A stretch of 64,000 nucleotides of DNA, taken from assembly GCA_934248075.1 (NCBI GenBank), contig CAKQKH010000003.1, positions 1-64,000 of the forward strand. The letters run 5' to 3'. A model generated the notes under the pieces. That model saw only the letters and a program-made list of their open reading frames with translations. It was not told where the DNA came from and did not search any database. The position numbers and the translations under genes were made by a program. Below, one piece after another: positions 26,414 to 35,763 of the stretch. The first letter of the stretch is position 1. Each line of letters begins with the position of its first letter. The stretch is from an uncultured Alphaproteobacteria bacterium (GTDB lineage Bacteria > Pseudomonadota > Alphaproteobacteria > RF32 > CAG-239).

Positions 26414-27466
26414 ATGGATCCAACCTTTTTTATATTTTTAAGTTCCGGCTTGTTTTTGGGATGGTCGCTTGGCGCCAACGATGCCTCCAACATTTTCGGC
26501 ACTGCCGTTGGCACCAAAATGGTCAAGTTTCGCACTGCCGCCATCATCGCATCTCTTTTCATTTTGTTAGGAGCGGTATATGCCGGTTCCGGCGCCTCTC
26601 AAACCTTAGGACAGCTTGGCAGCATCAACACTTTACCCGGCGCGTTTATGACTGCTCTGGCTGCAGCGCTGACCATTTATTGGATGGTCAATATGTCCAT
26701 ACCCACCTCCACCTCTCAAGCTATTGTCGGAGCCATTATCGGTTGGAACTTTTTTGCATTCAAGCCGACAGATGTCTCCATTTTATCCCAAATAGTCAGC
26801 ACTTGGATTTTTTGCCCGATTCTCTCCGGCATCATTGCCGTATTTTTATATTGGCTGATTCGCAAAATAATTCGCAAATCGCATTTACATTTGCTCCGAC
26901 GAGACTCATACACTCGTATTGGTCTAATTTTGGCCGGAGCCTTTGGCGCTTATGCTCTTGGCGCCAACAATATCGCCAATGTCATGGGCGTATTTGTTTC
27001 ATCAAGTCCTTTGCACGGTGTTTCTTTGCCGTTTGGTCTGGAGCTTAACAGCACGCAAGTTCTTTTTTTGCTGGGCAGTATCGCCATAGGCGCCGGAGTT
27101 ATAACCTACTCCCAAAAAGTTATGAATACCGTTGGCAACAGCATCATGCGCATGTCTCCGCTTATGGCTTGGGTTGTGGTTGTGGCGCAATCATTAGTTT
27201 TGTTCTTATTTGCCTCACAGGGACTAAAAAACTTTCTAAATTCTTATGGATTGCCGTCTTTGCCGCTGGTACCGGTATCTAGCTCGCAGGCTGTTATCGG
27301 TGCGGTAATAGGCATCGGCATTGCCAAAGGCGGACGCACTCTCAATTGGCGCCTGATAGGCCGCATTGCCGCAAGCTGGGTATCGACCCCGATAATTGCC
27401 GCCATTGTATGCTACATTTCGTTGTTTTTCCTGCAAAATGTATTTGATTTAGAGGTTTACAGATGA
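26414..27466 (+). CDS. PiT family inorganic phosphate transporter
   Basis: This 350-residue membrane protein has the duplicated PiT signature GANDASNIFGTAVG (residues 20-33) and GANNIANVMGVF in the second half. About ten hydrophobic segments are visible. It imports phosphate with protons or sodium. The gene is preceded by its DUF47 partner and followed by rlmH, whose start overlaps its stop by four bases, so all three are probably co-transcribed. Confidence 0.93.
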   Translation: MDPTFFIFLSSGLFLGWSLGANDASNIFGTAVGTKMVKFRTAAIIASLFILLGAVYAGSGASQTLGQLGSINTLPGAFMTALAAALTIYWMVNMSIPTSTSQAIVGAIIGWNFFAFKPTDVSILSQIVSTWIFCPILSGIIAVFLYWLIRKIIRKSHLHLLRRDSYTRIGLILAGAFGAYALGANNIANVMGVFVSSSPLHGVSLPFGLELNSTQVLFLLGSIAIGAGVITYSQKVMNTVGNSIMRMSPLMAWVVVVAQSLVLFLFASQGLKNFLNSYGLPSLPLVPVSSSQAVIGAVIGIGIAKGGRTLNWRLIGRIAASWVSTPIIAAIVCYISLFFLQNVFDLEVYR

Positions 27467-27903
27467 GAGCTTACATTATTGCTATCGGCAAATGCAAAAA
27501 AAATTCACCTGAAGCCGCGATTATTGCCGAATATGTCAAACGCTCCGGTTGGGAAGTTATTATCAAGGAAAAAGACAACTCCACCCAAGAAGACGAAGCC
27601 AAATTTTTACAGGATTCGATTCCTCACAATGCCAAAGTTATTGTCTTAGACGAGCGTGGCGAAAACATGACCTCAATTGATCTGGCGCACAAAATCGGCA
27701 ATTGGTTGTCCAACGGCACATCTGAAATTTGCTTTCTTATTGGTGGCGCGGACGGCCATTTACAATCAACCCGAGACAAAGCTGATTTACTATTGTCGTT
27801 TGGCAAGCTGACATTACCGCATATGCTGATGCGGGCTGTTCTAAGCGAACAAATATACCGAGTTCAAACGATTCTCTCCGGCCACCCTTATCATCGAGCC
27901 TGA
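27463..27903 (+). CDS. rlmH: 23S rRNA (pseudouridine1915-N3)-methyltransferase
   Basis: RlmH methylates pseudouridine 1915 in helix 69 of 23S rRNA. The 146-residue SPOUT protein has the family loop FLIGGADGHLQ and the knot region FGKLTLPHMLMRAVLSEQIY. The C-terminal GHPYHR is complete. The ATG overlaps the PiT stop (ATGA). Its length is normal, although E. coli RlmH is a little longer. Confidence 0.95.
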   Translation: MRAYIIAIGKCKKNSPEAAIIAEYVKRSGWEVIIKEKDNSTQEDEAKFLQDSIPHNAKVIVLDERGENMTSIDLAHKIGNWLSNGTSEICFLIGGADGHLQSTRDKADLLLSFGKLTLPHMLMRAVLSEQIYRVQTILSGHPYHRA

Positions 27904-27956
27904 ATTATACCTGTTATTAAAAACAGAACCCAGCCTCAACGCAAAACAATTCTTTA

Positions 27957-29636
27957 TTATCTGGTCAGAGACTTATACCTGACTCTATGCGGTTTTGCAG
28001 CCTCTTCTCCAAGACGTCGGATTTTATCTTTTTCATATTCTTCAAAGTTGCCCTCAAACCACTCGACATGACCGTCATCTTCATAGGCCAAAATATGAGT
28101 AGCCAAGCGATCTAAAAACCAGCGATCGTGCGATGTTACCAACACACAACCGGGATAATTCATAATCCCCTCTTCTAATGAGCGCAGAGTATCAACATCT
28201 AGGTCATTAGTAGGCTCGTCCAGCATAATCACGTTTGCGCCCTTACGCAGCATCTTAGCCAAATGAACACGATTCCGTTCGCCGCCTGAGAGTTGCCCGA
28301 CTTTCTTTTGCTGATCGCCGCCCTTAAAATTGAACTGACCGACATATGCGCGAGACGGAACCTCTTTTTTGCCCAGTTGGATCATATCCAAACCATCAGA
28401 AATTTCTTCCCACACATTTTTATTTGGATCCAGCTCATCTCTGGTCTGATCCACATAACCCAGATCAACTGTGTCTCCCAGCCGGATTTCGCCGGAATCC
28501 GGTTTTTCCTGTCCGGCAATCATTTTGAACAAAGTTGTTTTACCGGCGCCGTTAGGCCCGATAATACCGACAATGGCGCCCTTAGGAATCTTAAAAGACA
28601 AATCATCAATCAAAACCCTATCTCCAAAGGCCTTGCTGATATGATTAGCCTCAATTACCAAATCTCCCAAGCGCTCAGTCATCGGAATAGTAATATTGGC
28701 CGTATTAATCTTGTCTTTGGAGGCTTGAGCCAGCAACTCATCATAAGCATTAATACGAGCTTTAGATTTTGCCTGACGCGCTTTAGGATTCTTTTGGATC
28801 CACTCCAACTCGTTTGCCAAAACCTTTTGTCTGGCTGTTTCCTCTCGTGCCTCTTGCTCCAAACGTTTTTGCTTTTGTTCCAACCAAGAGGAGTAATTGC
28901 CTTCATAGGGAATACCCTGCCCTCGATCCAATTCCAAAATCCAACCGGTAACATTATCCAGAAAATAGCGATCGTGAGTAACCATAACCACCGTGCCTTT
29001 ATAATCCTTAAGGTGGTTTTCCAACCATGCTACTGATTCGGCGTCCAAATGGTTGGTAGGCTCGTCCAAAAGCAACATATCCGGCTTGGAGAGCAACAAG
29101 CGGCACAGAGCCACGCGGCGGCGCTCACCACCGGAAAGTTTAGTAACATCGGCATCTGCCGGCGGACAACGCAGCGCGTCCATGGCAATTTCAATTGTGC
29201 GCTCCAAATCCCAGCCATTGCAAGCATCTATTTTTTCTTGCAATTCGGCCTGCTCATTAATCAGATTATTCATTTCCTCATCGGTCAGTTCTTCGCCGAA
29301 ACGCATTGAAACTTCCTCAAAACGTTTGAGCAAATCTCTGGTTTCCGCCAAACCGTCCATAATATTTTCCATTACGTTTTTAGACGGATCAAGCTGAGGC
29401 TCCTGCTCCAAATATCCAACTTTCACACCGTCAGCGGCCCATGCCTCACCGTTAAAATCCTTATCCACGCCAGCCATAATTTTAAGCAAAGTAGATTTAC
29501 CGGCGCCGTTAACGCCCAAAACGCCAATTTTTGCCCCCGGCAGAAACGATAAGGTTATTCCCTTAAAAAGCTCTTTTCCTCCCGGAAACACTTTGGTCAA
29601 ATTTTGCATCACAAAAACATACTGGACGGCAGCCAT
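27957..29636 (-). CDS. ettA: Energy-dependent translational throttle ATPase EttA
   Basis: This ABC-F protein of 559 residues binds the ribosomal E site and couples translation to the ATP/ADP ratio. The start is the second ATG (29636), with GGAG six bases upstream. It has two ABC domains with Walker A GVNGAGKST and GPNGAGKTT and signatures LSGGERRRVALC and LSGGERNRVHL. The EttA arm and linker (LEQKQKRLEQEAREETARQK) lie between them. The length matches EttA. No ABC membrane partner is nearby, as expected. Confidence 0.95.
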   Translation of the reverse strand: MAAVQYVFVMQNLTKVFPGGKELFKGITLSFLPGAKIGVLGVNGAGKSTLLKIMAGVDKDFNGEAWAADGVKVGYLEQEPQLDPSKNVMENIMDGLAETRDLLKRFEEVSMRFGEELTDEEMNNLINEQAELQEKIDACNGWDLERTIEIAMDALRCPPADADVTKLSGGERRRVALCRLLLSKPDMLLLDEPTNHLDAESVAWLENHLKDYKGTVVMVTHDRYFLDNVTGWILELDRGQGIPYEGNYSSWLEQKQKRLEQEAREETARQKVLANELEWIQKNPKARQAKSKARINAYDELLAQASKDKINTANITIPMTERLGDLVIEANHISKAFGDRVLIDDLSFKIPKGAIVGIIGPNGAGKTTLFKMIAGQEKPDSGEIRLGDTVDLGYVDQTRDELDPNKNVWEEISDGLDMIQLGKKEVPSRAYVGQFNFKGGDQQKKVGQLSGGERNRVHLAKMLRKGANVIMLDEPTNDLDVDTLRSLEEGIMNYPGCVLVTSHDRWFLDRLATHILAYEDDGHVEWFEGNFEEYEKDKIRRLGEEAAKPHRVRYKSLTR

Positions 29637-29706
29637 TTTCATCTCCTAAAATTTACTGATTGGCTTTGACTATACAGATTAATATGCAAAAAGCAACTTA
29701 TTTAAT

Positions 29707-30261
29707 TCAGCGCCGACGAATTCGCCCCACTGTCGGAGCCGGCAATCCGCCGTTATTGGCTTTGGCTATATTATCATCAACAACACTAACTTTGGTTATT
29801 GTAGCCTGCGCGCCGTCATAAATTGCTTTGGCAGCTTCTCTGTCTTTGTTGTTTTTATATATCAACCGAGCGTCATACGGCTGCCGCGGTGTCAAAATTT
29901 TGCCGTCAGGCATTTTAATGGTTCCGTCGGCATAAAGCACCGTCTTAAAAATTTCCTGATTATCAAAGCGGCGATTAATAGCCGCGCATTCATAAAATCC
30001 GTCGAGTTCTTTAGAAATATAGGCGTTGGCTTTTTCTTCCGAATAAGCGTATATGGCATCATTTTGTAATTTATCAGACGGAGATTTGGTCAAAAGTATC
30101 GCTCGCGCCAACATCTCAAACGTATCATATTTTTCAGATCCGCAAGCCAACCCCTGCCCCGCGACCGCGCCAAGAGCCTTAACTTCTTCAATATACGGCA
30201 TCTGAGCATACGCAGATTCCATGCTCATCAACCCAACCAACAATATCAGAATTTTTTTCAT
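29707..30261 (-). CDS. Secreted protein of unknown function
   Basis: This 184-residue protein has a signal peptide (MKKILILLVGLMSMESAYA, cut before QMP). The mature part has two cysteines (LACGSEKYD and FYECAAINR) that could form a disulfide. The C-terminus is basic (GRIRRR). It is a short periplasmic protein with no recognised domain. It is a single gene upstream of ettA on the same strand. Confidence 0.65.
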   Translation of the reverse strand: MKKILILLVGLMSMESAYAQMPYIEEVKALGAVAGQGLACGSEKYDTFEMLARAILLTKSPSDKLQNDAIYAYSEEKANAYISKELDGFYECAAINRRFDNQEIFKTVLYADGTIKMPDGKILTPRQPYDARLIYKNNKDREAAKAIYDGAQATITKVSVVDDNIAKANNGGLPAPTVGRIRRR

Positions 30262-30357
30262 CGCTTTTCTCCGCAGAATTTGCAGGAATTATATAAAACA
30301 TCTTTAACAAAAGCAAAACCTATATCTAATTTTTACCAAAGAATCTGAAAATATAAG

Positions 30358-30386
30358 TTGACAAAGTATATTATTTGTCATAAGTT
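30358..30386 (+). promoter_or_regulatory. Likely promoter of rpmJ
   Basis: TTGACA (30358-30363) and TAAGTT (30381-30386) are separated by exactly 17 bases and lie 33 bases before the rpmJ ATG. The -35 is a perfect consensus; the -10 is weak. Confidence 0.5.
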
Positions 30387-30418
30387 GCGGATAACTTTTG
30401 AAATGTAAGGATAGAGAA

Positions 30419-30544
30419 ATGAAAGTTTACAGCTCTTTGAAAAGCAAAAAGACCCGTGATAAAGACTGCAAAGTAGTTCGCCGCAAGGGTCGTGTTTATG
30501 TAATCAACAAAAAGAACCCCAAGCTCAAAGCACGTCAGGGTTAA
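30419..30544 (+). CDS. rpmJ: 50S ribosomal protein L36, zinc-independent type
   Basis: This 41-residue basic protein begins MKVYSSLKSKKTRDKDC. It ends KNPKLKARQG. The zinc-ligand cysteines of the classic form are missing; only one Cys is present, so it is the C-minus, 41-residue form found in many proteobacteria. AAGGATAGAGAA precedes the ATG. It was too short for a long-frame search but is unambiguous by sequence. A terminator follows at 30575. Confidence 0.95.
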   Translation: MKVYSSLKSKKTRDKDCKVVRRKGRVYVINKKNPKLKARQG

Positions 30545-30574
30545 TTTGTTGTACAAGCTTTTATGGTTTTGAAA

Positions 30575-30603
30575 AACTCGCTGTCTTCAAGCGAGTTTTT
30601 TTA
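30575..30603 (+). terminator. Terminator after rpmJ
   Basis: AAAACTCGCT and AGCGAGTTTT form a perfect stem with a GTCTTCA loop and a following T run. Confidence 0.92.
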
Positions 30604-30604
30604 T

Positions 30605-31330
30605 TTATCCCACCAAGTGCAGATAGAGTAATTTGAAAGGCGGCGACACCTTTTGCACAATCTTTAGCGAAGACGGAGAATAGTGCAGATAGAGTGATTT
30701 CTAGGTGCAGAAAAGCGGAGCGTACAAGGTGGTACGTGAGCATTTCATCAGCCCGACAAATCTGTATTAGACACCAGCTAAACGACCTTGCCTACTCGCA
30801 CAATTTCCAGCGAGGGCGGATAGCGTGCGTGTATAATAAGATTTTAGGGTGATGAAAGCGGAGCGTACAAGGTAGTACGTGAGCATTTCATCAGCCCGAC
30901 AAATCTGTATTAGACACCAGCTAGACGACCTTGCCTACCTCCAGCAAGACTGGAGAATAGTGCAGATAGAGTGATTTGAAAGGCGGCGACACCGGAGTTT
31001 ACAAGATAGTAAATGAGGATGTCGCCGTCCTGCGCAAATTGCTCTAGATGCGCTGTTATACGCCTTCGATTTCCAGCAAGGGCGGATAGCGTGCGTGTAT
31101 AATAAGATTTTATGGTGATGAAAGCGGAGCGTACAAGGTAGTACGTGAGCATTTCATCAGCCCGACAAATCTGTATTAGACACCAGCTAGACGACCTTGC
31201 CTATCTCCAGCAAGACTGGAGAATAGTGCAGATAGAGTAATTTGAAAGGCGGCGACACCGGAGTTTACAAGATAGTAAATGAGGATGTCGCCGTCCTGCG
31301 TAAATTGCTCTAGATGCGCTGTTATACAGT
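30605..31330. repeat. Mosaic of two palindromic element types between rpmJ and pyk
   Basis: No gene is seen in this stretch. Type A elements at about 30959-31055 and 31219-31325 are whole palindromes (TAGAGTGATTTG closed by CAAATTGCTCTA, inner arms GGCGAC and GTCGCC, centre TTTACAAGATAGTAAA). An incomplete A-like copy is at 30616-30660. Type B elements at about 30711-30755, 30849-30896 and 31115-31163 have arms GATGAAA and TTTCATC around CGTACAAGGTAGTACG. The first B copy is damaged in its left arm. The order is A-partial, B, B, A, B, A. The units alternate with small linker hairpins such as CTCCAG-CTGGAG. Confidence 0.9.
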
Positions 31331-31343
31331 CTTGCCTATATAC

Positions 31344-32768
31344 TTATTTAATATATACCGTATGCAACATATTAGTCCGCCCCTTAACATTCAGCGGAAA
31401 ACCGGCCGTAATGATTATATGATCACCAGATTTGGCATATTTGTTGGTAACGGCGACTTTAACTGCGGCATCTTCAACATGATCAAACTTTTTAAAGCTG
31501 ACCTTATTAATAAAGGGCCGCACCCCCCACACCAACACCAATCGACGCGCCACCGCAATATCCGGTGTTAGAGCCAATATCGGCAAATATGGACGCTCAC
31601 GAGCAGTTAAAAATGTGGTAAGACCAGATGCAGTATAACTGATAATGGCCTTAACATTTTTCAAAATACAAGAAAGCTCGCTGGCTGCAAATGTTATTGA
31701 GTCTGCCTCTGTGGCGTTATTGGGGCGACGACGCGCAGTTTGTGTCAAATCATAAAACAACGGATCACCTTCAACCTGTTTAACAATTTTATGCATCATT
31801 CGCACCGCCTCAACCGGATATTTGCCGGCGGCGGTCTCAGCGGACAGCATAACCGTATCGGCGCCGTCATAAACAGCTGTTGCCACATCAGAAACCTCAG
31901 CTCGAGTCGGATTCGGATTATTAATCATCGATTCCAACATCTGAGTAGCAATAATTACCGGACGCGCATATTTACGGCAAGCGGCAACAATTTTTTTCTG
32001 CAAAACCGGAACATTCTGGATTGGGCATTCAACACCCAAATCTCCGCGCGCCACCATAATCGCCGCCGATTCCTGAATAATCGCGTCCAAATCCTCAATC
32101 GCGCTTGGTTTCTCCAGTTTAGATATAATCCAGGCCTTACCGTCAATCAGTTTTTTGGCCTCGCGCACGTCTTCGGCACGTTGCACAAAAGACAAACCTA
32201 TCCAATCGACTCCGAGCTTCAGAGCAAATTTCAAATCATCGCGATCTTTCTCGGTAATCGCTGAAATATTAAGCTGGGTATTGGGCAGATTCACACCCTT
32301 ATGGCTGGATATATATCCGCCAACCTTAACTTTGGTAATCGCGTGTTTCTCATCGCAACTTTTAACATTTAACACGATATATCCGTCATTAACCAACAAA
32401 TCATCACCCGGCTTAAGAGCGGCAAAAATCTCCTTGTGCGGCAGACAAACTCTGTTTGCGTCTCCGGGCTTAGGATCCATATCCAAAACGAAAGTCTGTC
32501 CATCTTTTAACAAGACTTTATCTTCCTTAAAAGTTCCAACTCTCAGCTTTGGCCCCTGCAAATCCGCCAATATAGAAATAAAACGGCCTTTTTCTTTTTC
32601 CAGCTGGCGGATTATCTTCACTCTCGCCTTATGTTCGGCGTGAGTTCCATGACTAAAATTGATTCTAAAAGCATCTGCGCCGGCATCAATTAACTTTTCA
32701 ATTTGTTCTCTGGTGGCGGAAGAAGGGCCAATTGTGGCCAAAATCTTAGTATGAGTATCTGTAGGCAT
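31344..32768 (-). CDS. pyk: Pyruvate kinase
   Basis: Pyruvate kinase converts phosphoenolpyruvate and ADP to pyruvate and ATP at the end of glycolysis. The start is ATG 32768 (MPTDTHTKILATIGPSSA) with AAGGAG upstream. The barrel includes the NFSHGTHAEHK loop and the KLEKPSAI catalytic lysine region. MVARGDLGVECP and ATQMLESMI are present, followed by the regulatory C-terminal domain. The 474 residues fit. It is a single gene. Confidence 0.96.
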   Translation of the reverse strand: MPTDTHTKILATIGPSSATREQIEKLIDAGADAFRINFSHGTHAEHKARVKIIRQLEKEKGRFISILADLQGPKLRVGTFKEDKVLLKDGQTFVLDMDPKPGDANRVCLPHKEIFAALKPGDDLLVNDGYIVLNVKSCDEKHAITKVKVGGYISSHKGVNLPNTQLNISAITEKDRDDLKFALKLGVDWIGLSFVQRAEDVREAKKLIDGKAWIISKLEKPSAIEDLDAIIQESAAIMVARGDLGVECPIQNVPVLQKKIVAACRKYARPVIIATQMLESMINNPNPTRAEVSDVATAVYDGADTVMLSAETAAGKYPVEAVRMMHKIVKQVEGDPLFYDLTQTARRRPNNATEADSITFAASELSCILKNVKAIISYTASGLTTFLTARERPYLPILALTPDIAVARRLVLVWGVRPFINKVSFKKFDHVEDAAVKVAVTNKYAKSGDHIIITAGFPLNVKGRTNMLHTVYIK

Positions 32769-32862
32769 AAAATTTCTCCTTATCAATAAGCTAGCTCAAA
32801 TGTATATCAAAATAGGTTAACAAGCTGTTATTTTTAATACCAAGATTTGCAAAAATTATTAC

Positions 32863-32891
32863 TTGTCAAAAGGTTTCAAATTTGTTAGCTT
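32863..32891 (+). promoter_or_regulatory. Possible promoter of the GapR-like gene
   Basis: TTGTCA (32863-32868) and TAGCTT (32886-32891) are 17 bases apart, 35 bases before the ATG at 32927. Both boxes are imperfect. Confidence 0.35.
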
Positions 32892-32926
32892 TTCAGACAA
32901 TATAGTTACCAACCAAGGAGATTGAA

Positions 32927-33184
32927 ATGTCTGAAGAAAACAAAAATGAAGTTGGCGGAATTGCCGTTGATCGTTTACGTTCGTTGATTGAGAGAATTGA
33001 GCATTTGGAAGAAGAAAAAGCCGCCATTGCCTCTGACATAAGAGACATTTTTGCCGAAGCCAAATCCGCAGGATTCGATGTCAAAATTATGCGTGCCGTA
33101 CTCAAATTGCGTAAAATGAACGCCGCCGACCGTGACGAACAGGAATTTTTGTTAGAGACTTATCGCAAAGCGTTAGATATCTAA
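32927..33184 (+). CDS. gapR: DUF2312 protein, GapR-like nucleoid protein
   Basis: This 85-residue helical protein matches DUF2312, the family of the Caulobacter nucleoid protein GapR. GapR binds overtwisted AT-rich DNA. Key blocks are AVDRLRSLIERIEHLEEEKA and DIRDIFAEAKSAGFDVKIMR. AAGGAGATTGAA precedes the ATG. The symbol follows the characterised homologue; local function is inferred. It is followed by a bidirectional terminator. Confidence 0.88.
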   Translation: MSEENKNEVGGIAVDRLRSLIERIEHLEEEKAAIASDIRDIFAEAKSAGFDVKIMRAVLKLRKMNAADRDEQEFLLETYRKALDI

Positions 33185-33186
33185 TT

Positions 33187-33217
33187 TTAAGCCGCTCTCT
33201 TACGAGCGGCTTTTATT
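33187..33217. terminator. Bidirectional terminator between gapR and the chromate transporter pair
   Basis: GCCGCTC and GAGCGGC form the stem, with A/T runs on both sides, serving gapR on the plus strand and the transporter pair on the minus strand. Confidence 0.85.
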
Positions 33218-33736
33218 TTACAATTTCAGCACCACTCCGGCTATTGCAGAAACACACAAGTAAAATATCGGACTCTTTTTTCCCCAGTGTATGGCCGCCA
33301 ACAAAACAACAAAAACTATCCCCTCCGCAATATCGGTCAGTGATAATCTGGCAATTTGCAATCCGGCAAACAAAATCAAAGCCAGCACCGCCGGCCTTAT
33401 TCCTGTCAAAACAGCTTGCACCCGACTGTTGCACTGATATTTATCCATAAGTTTTGCCACCATAATAATCACCATTACCGATGGCGCCACCAAACCTGCC
33501 GTAGCGACTATCGCTCCCAAGATACCTGAAGCACTAAAACCGGCATAGGTTGCCATATTTACTCCCAATGGACCGGGAGTCGATTCGGCAATAGCAATCA
33601 TATCTGCCAGTTCTTTAGTCGTAAACCAGCCATGATTTGCCGCCAAATCAAACAAAAACGGAACCGTAACCAATCCGCCGCCAATCGCAAACAGACCTAT
33701 CTTAAAAAACTCATAAAACAACTGCAAATAAATCAT
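33218..33736 (-). CDS. Chromate transporter-type protein, C-terminal half of a split pair
   Basis: This 172-residue integral membrane protein is of the CHR family. The start MIYLQLFYEFFKIGLFAIGG overlaps the stop of its partner (ATGA). The GGGLVTVPFL signature and the second motif AIAESTPGPLGVNMATY are present. Family members export chromate, but many act on other anions. The protein has about five membrane segments. It works as a heteromer with the adjacent gene product. Confidence 0.85.
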   Translation of the reverse strand: MIYLQLFYEFFKIGLFAIGGGLVTVPFLFDLAANHGWFTTKELADMIAIAESTPGPLGVNMATYAGFSASGILGAIVATAGLVAPSVMVIIMVAKLMDKYQCNSRVQAVLTGIRPAVLALILFAGLQIARLSLTDIAEGIVFVVLLAAIHWGKKSPIFYLCVSAIAGVVLKL

Positions 33737-34275
33737 TTTTTCGGCCTCCGCACTTCTTCGCACACCAAAGCCGCTATCATCGCCAACACCACAATCCACA
33801 CCGCCGCAAGATTAAATCCCACCAGCAAAACCAATGCCCCGATGAAAATCGCCATGCTCTGATAACCTTTTACATTCTTTTTCCACAATCCATAAACAAT
33901 ATCGGCAATCAGAGCCACCACGCAGACACGGATTCCCGCGAAAGCATAAGCAACATAACGTTCATGCATAAATTGTTTCAAAACCGCGGCAATCAGAGTG
34001 ATAATAATTAATGACGGCAACACCATTCCCAGAGTCGAAAAGATAGCTCCCCACACGCCTTTTTGCTTGTAACCGATAAATGTCGCCACATTCACCGCAA
34101 TCACCCCCGGAGTGCATTGCCCAATTGAATATAAATCAAGCAATTCCTCTTCCGTCAAATAGCGGTTCTTGTTTACCACCTCGCTTTGCAGCAACGGCAA
34201 CATGGCGTATCCGCCGCCAAAGGTGAACAACCCCACCTTAAAAAACAATCCGGTCAATCTCAATAATTCATGCAT
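33733..34275 (-). CDS. Chromate transporter-type protein, N-terminal half of a split pair
   Basis: This 180-residue membrane protein is of the short-chain CHR family. LFTFGGGYAMLPLLQ and YSIGQCTPGVIAVNVATFIG are the signature motifs, homologous to those of the partner. The two genes are the split version of a duplicated transporter. The substrate is probably an oxyanion and cannot be fixed. Its own signals are close to a normal RBS. Confidence 0.85.
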   Translation of the reverse strand: MHELLRLTGLFFKVGLFTFGGGYAMLPLLQSEVVNKNRYLTEEELLDLYSIGQCTPGVIAVNVATFIGYKQKGVWGAIFSTLGMVLPSLIIITLIAAVLKQFMHERYVAYAFAGIRVCVVALIADIVYGLWKKNVKGYQSMAIFIGALVLLVGFNLAAVWIVVLAMIAALVCEEVRRPKK

Positions 34276-34357
34276 ATTTTTTATTTCCGTCTGTTAAATT
34301 CGATACTGATGATTATATAAAATTTAGTTTTATATATGGTTAATGACGAGGTCAGAG

Positions 34358-35482
34358 ATGATTATTGCCGCACTTAAAGAACGCACTCCAGGAGAGACAC
34401 GCGTCGCCATAACTCCTGAAATTGCTCAAAAATATTTAATTTTAGGACAAAAGGTCATAATTGAACAAAATGCCGGACTTGCCGCCGGTTTTCACGATAA
34501 TGAATACCGCAAATCCGGCGCCATCATTGCCAAAACAGCGGCAGAGATACTCCAACATGCCGATTTGCTTCCCAAAATCTGGTCTCCATTACCGGCAGAA
34601 ACCAAGCTTTTCAAGTTTAATCAAATTGTTGTAGCTAACTTTCAGTCATTTTACGCCGACAAACAAATTGATAAATTTGCGCAAACCGGAGCTACGGGTT
34701 TTGCCTTAGAGCGCTTGCCGCGAATCTCAAAAACGCAAAGCATGGATATCTTATCTTCCCAAAGTAATCTGGCCGGATATCGAGCCGTCATAGAAGCTTT
34801 TGCCTTATTGTCAAAATCCGCACCATTGCTAATAACTGCCGCCGGAACAGTTGCTCCGGCCAAAGTTTTAGTTTTGGGAGCAGGAGTTGCCGGATTGCAG
34901 GCCATTGCCACGGCCAAACGGCTGGGCGCCATAGTTTATGCATCGGATTCCCGCCCCGCCGCTCAAGAACAAGTCGAATCTTTGGGCGGCAGATTCATCG
35001 CCGTAACTCCCGATACCGGCATTGAAGATCGCAATGGTTATTCCAAAACCGCTTCCTCCGGATATTTGCGCCGGCAAAAAGCAGCCATCACCGCCATTTT
35101 ACCGCAAACAGACATCATCATAACCACCGCGCAAATTCCAGGCAAACCGGCGCCAAAATTAATTGACTCCGCCATGCTAAACAAATTGCCGTTTCATTCG
35201 GTAATAATTGATATGGCAATTTCAGCCGGAGGCAATGTGGCCGGCAGCAAAGAAGGCGTTACCGGCACCAAAAAAGGCGTTAGAATCTACGGCAACAGCA
35301 ATTTTGCCGCCAAATTACCTTTTTCAGCCAGCAATTTATTTGCCCAAAACATTTATAATTTTTTGGTTTCTCAATACAATCCGTCACAACAAACATTCGA
35401 CTTTAACTTCTCTGATGACATCATTAAACAAGTATGCGTCGTCAAAGCCGGAATTAACCAACTACACAAGGAACACAAATAA
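34358..35482 (+). CDS. pntAA: NAD(P) transhydrogenase alpha subunit, dI domain
   Basis: This 374-residue soluble subunit binds NAD(H). I take the second ATG (MIIAALKERTPGETRVAIT) with a GAGG box; an ATG 15 bases upstream is possible. Typical blocks are DILSSQSNLAGYRAVIEA and KVLVLGAGVAGLQAIATAKR. The stop overlaps the next ATG (TAATG). Three separate subunits (dI, short dII and long dII-dIII) is the Rhodospirillum rubrum arrangement. Confidence 0.93.
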   Translation: MIIAALKERTPGETRVAITPEIAQKYLILGQKVIIEQNAGLAAGFHDNEYRKSGAIIAKTAAEILQHADLLPKIWSPLPAETKLFKFNQIVVANFQSFYADKQIDKFAQTGATGFALERLPRISKTQSMDILSSQSNLAGYRAVIEAFALLSKSAPLLITAAGTVAPAKVLVLGAGVAGLQAIATAKRLGAIVYASDSRPAAQEQVESLGGRFIAVTPDTGIEDRNGYSKTASSGYLRRQKAAITAILPQTDIIITTAQIPGKPAPKLIDSAMLNKLPFHSVIIDMAISAGGNVAGSKEGVTGTKKGVRIYGNSNFAAKLPFSASNLFAQNIYNFLVSQYNPSQQTFDFNFSDDIIKQVCVVKAGINQLHKEHK

Positions 35483-35763
35483 TGGAAATATGGATGCTCT
35501 TAACAATTTTAGTTTTGGCCTGTTTTGTCGGATATTTTGTGGTTTGGGGCGTAACTCCCGCTTTACACTCGCCATTAATGAGCGTATCCAACGCAATTTC
35601 CGGCATTATAATTGTTGGCTCCATAATCGCCGCTAACAGCGCCTCCCACATTTCTCAAAATTTAGGATTAATCGCTATATTCCTTGCCGCAATCAACATA
35701 TTCGGCGGATTCGCGGTTTCTCTGCGTATGTTGTCAATGTTCAAAACAAAAGGCAAAAACTAA
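35482..35763 (+). CDS. pntAB: NAD(P) transhydrogenase alpha-2 subunit (short membrane part)
   Basis: This 93-residue membrane subunit has three hydrophobic segments, with GYFVVWGVTPALHSPLMSVS and IFGGFAVSLRMLSMF as the conserved dII blocks. It is encoded in one-base overlaps with both neighbours (TAATG), consistent with tight translational coupling. It builds the proton channel together with PntB. Confidence 0.93.
   Translation: MEIWMLLTILVLACFVGYFVVWGVTPALHSPLMSVSNAISGIIIVGSIIAANSASHISQNLGLIAIFLAAINIFGGFAVSLRMLSMFKTKGKN

Noticed and set aside
30605..31330. A CRISPR array.
   Set aside because: The units are long palindromes of two types with no unique spacers of constant length, and no cas genes are present.
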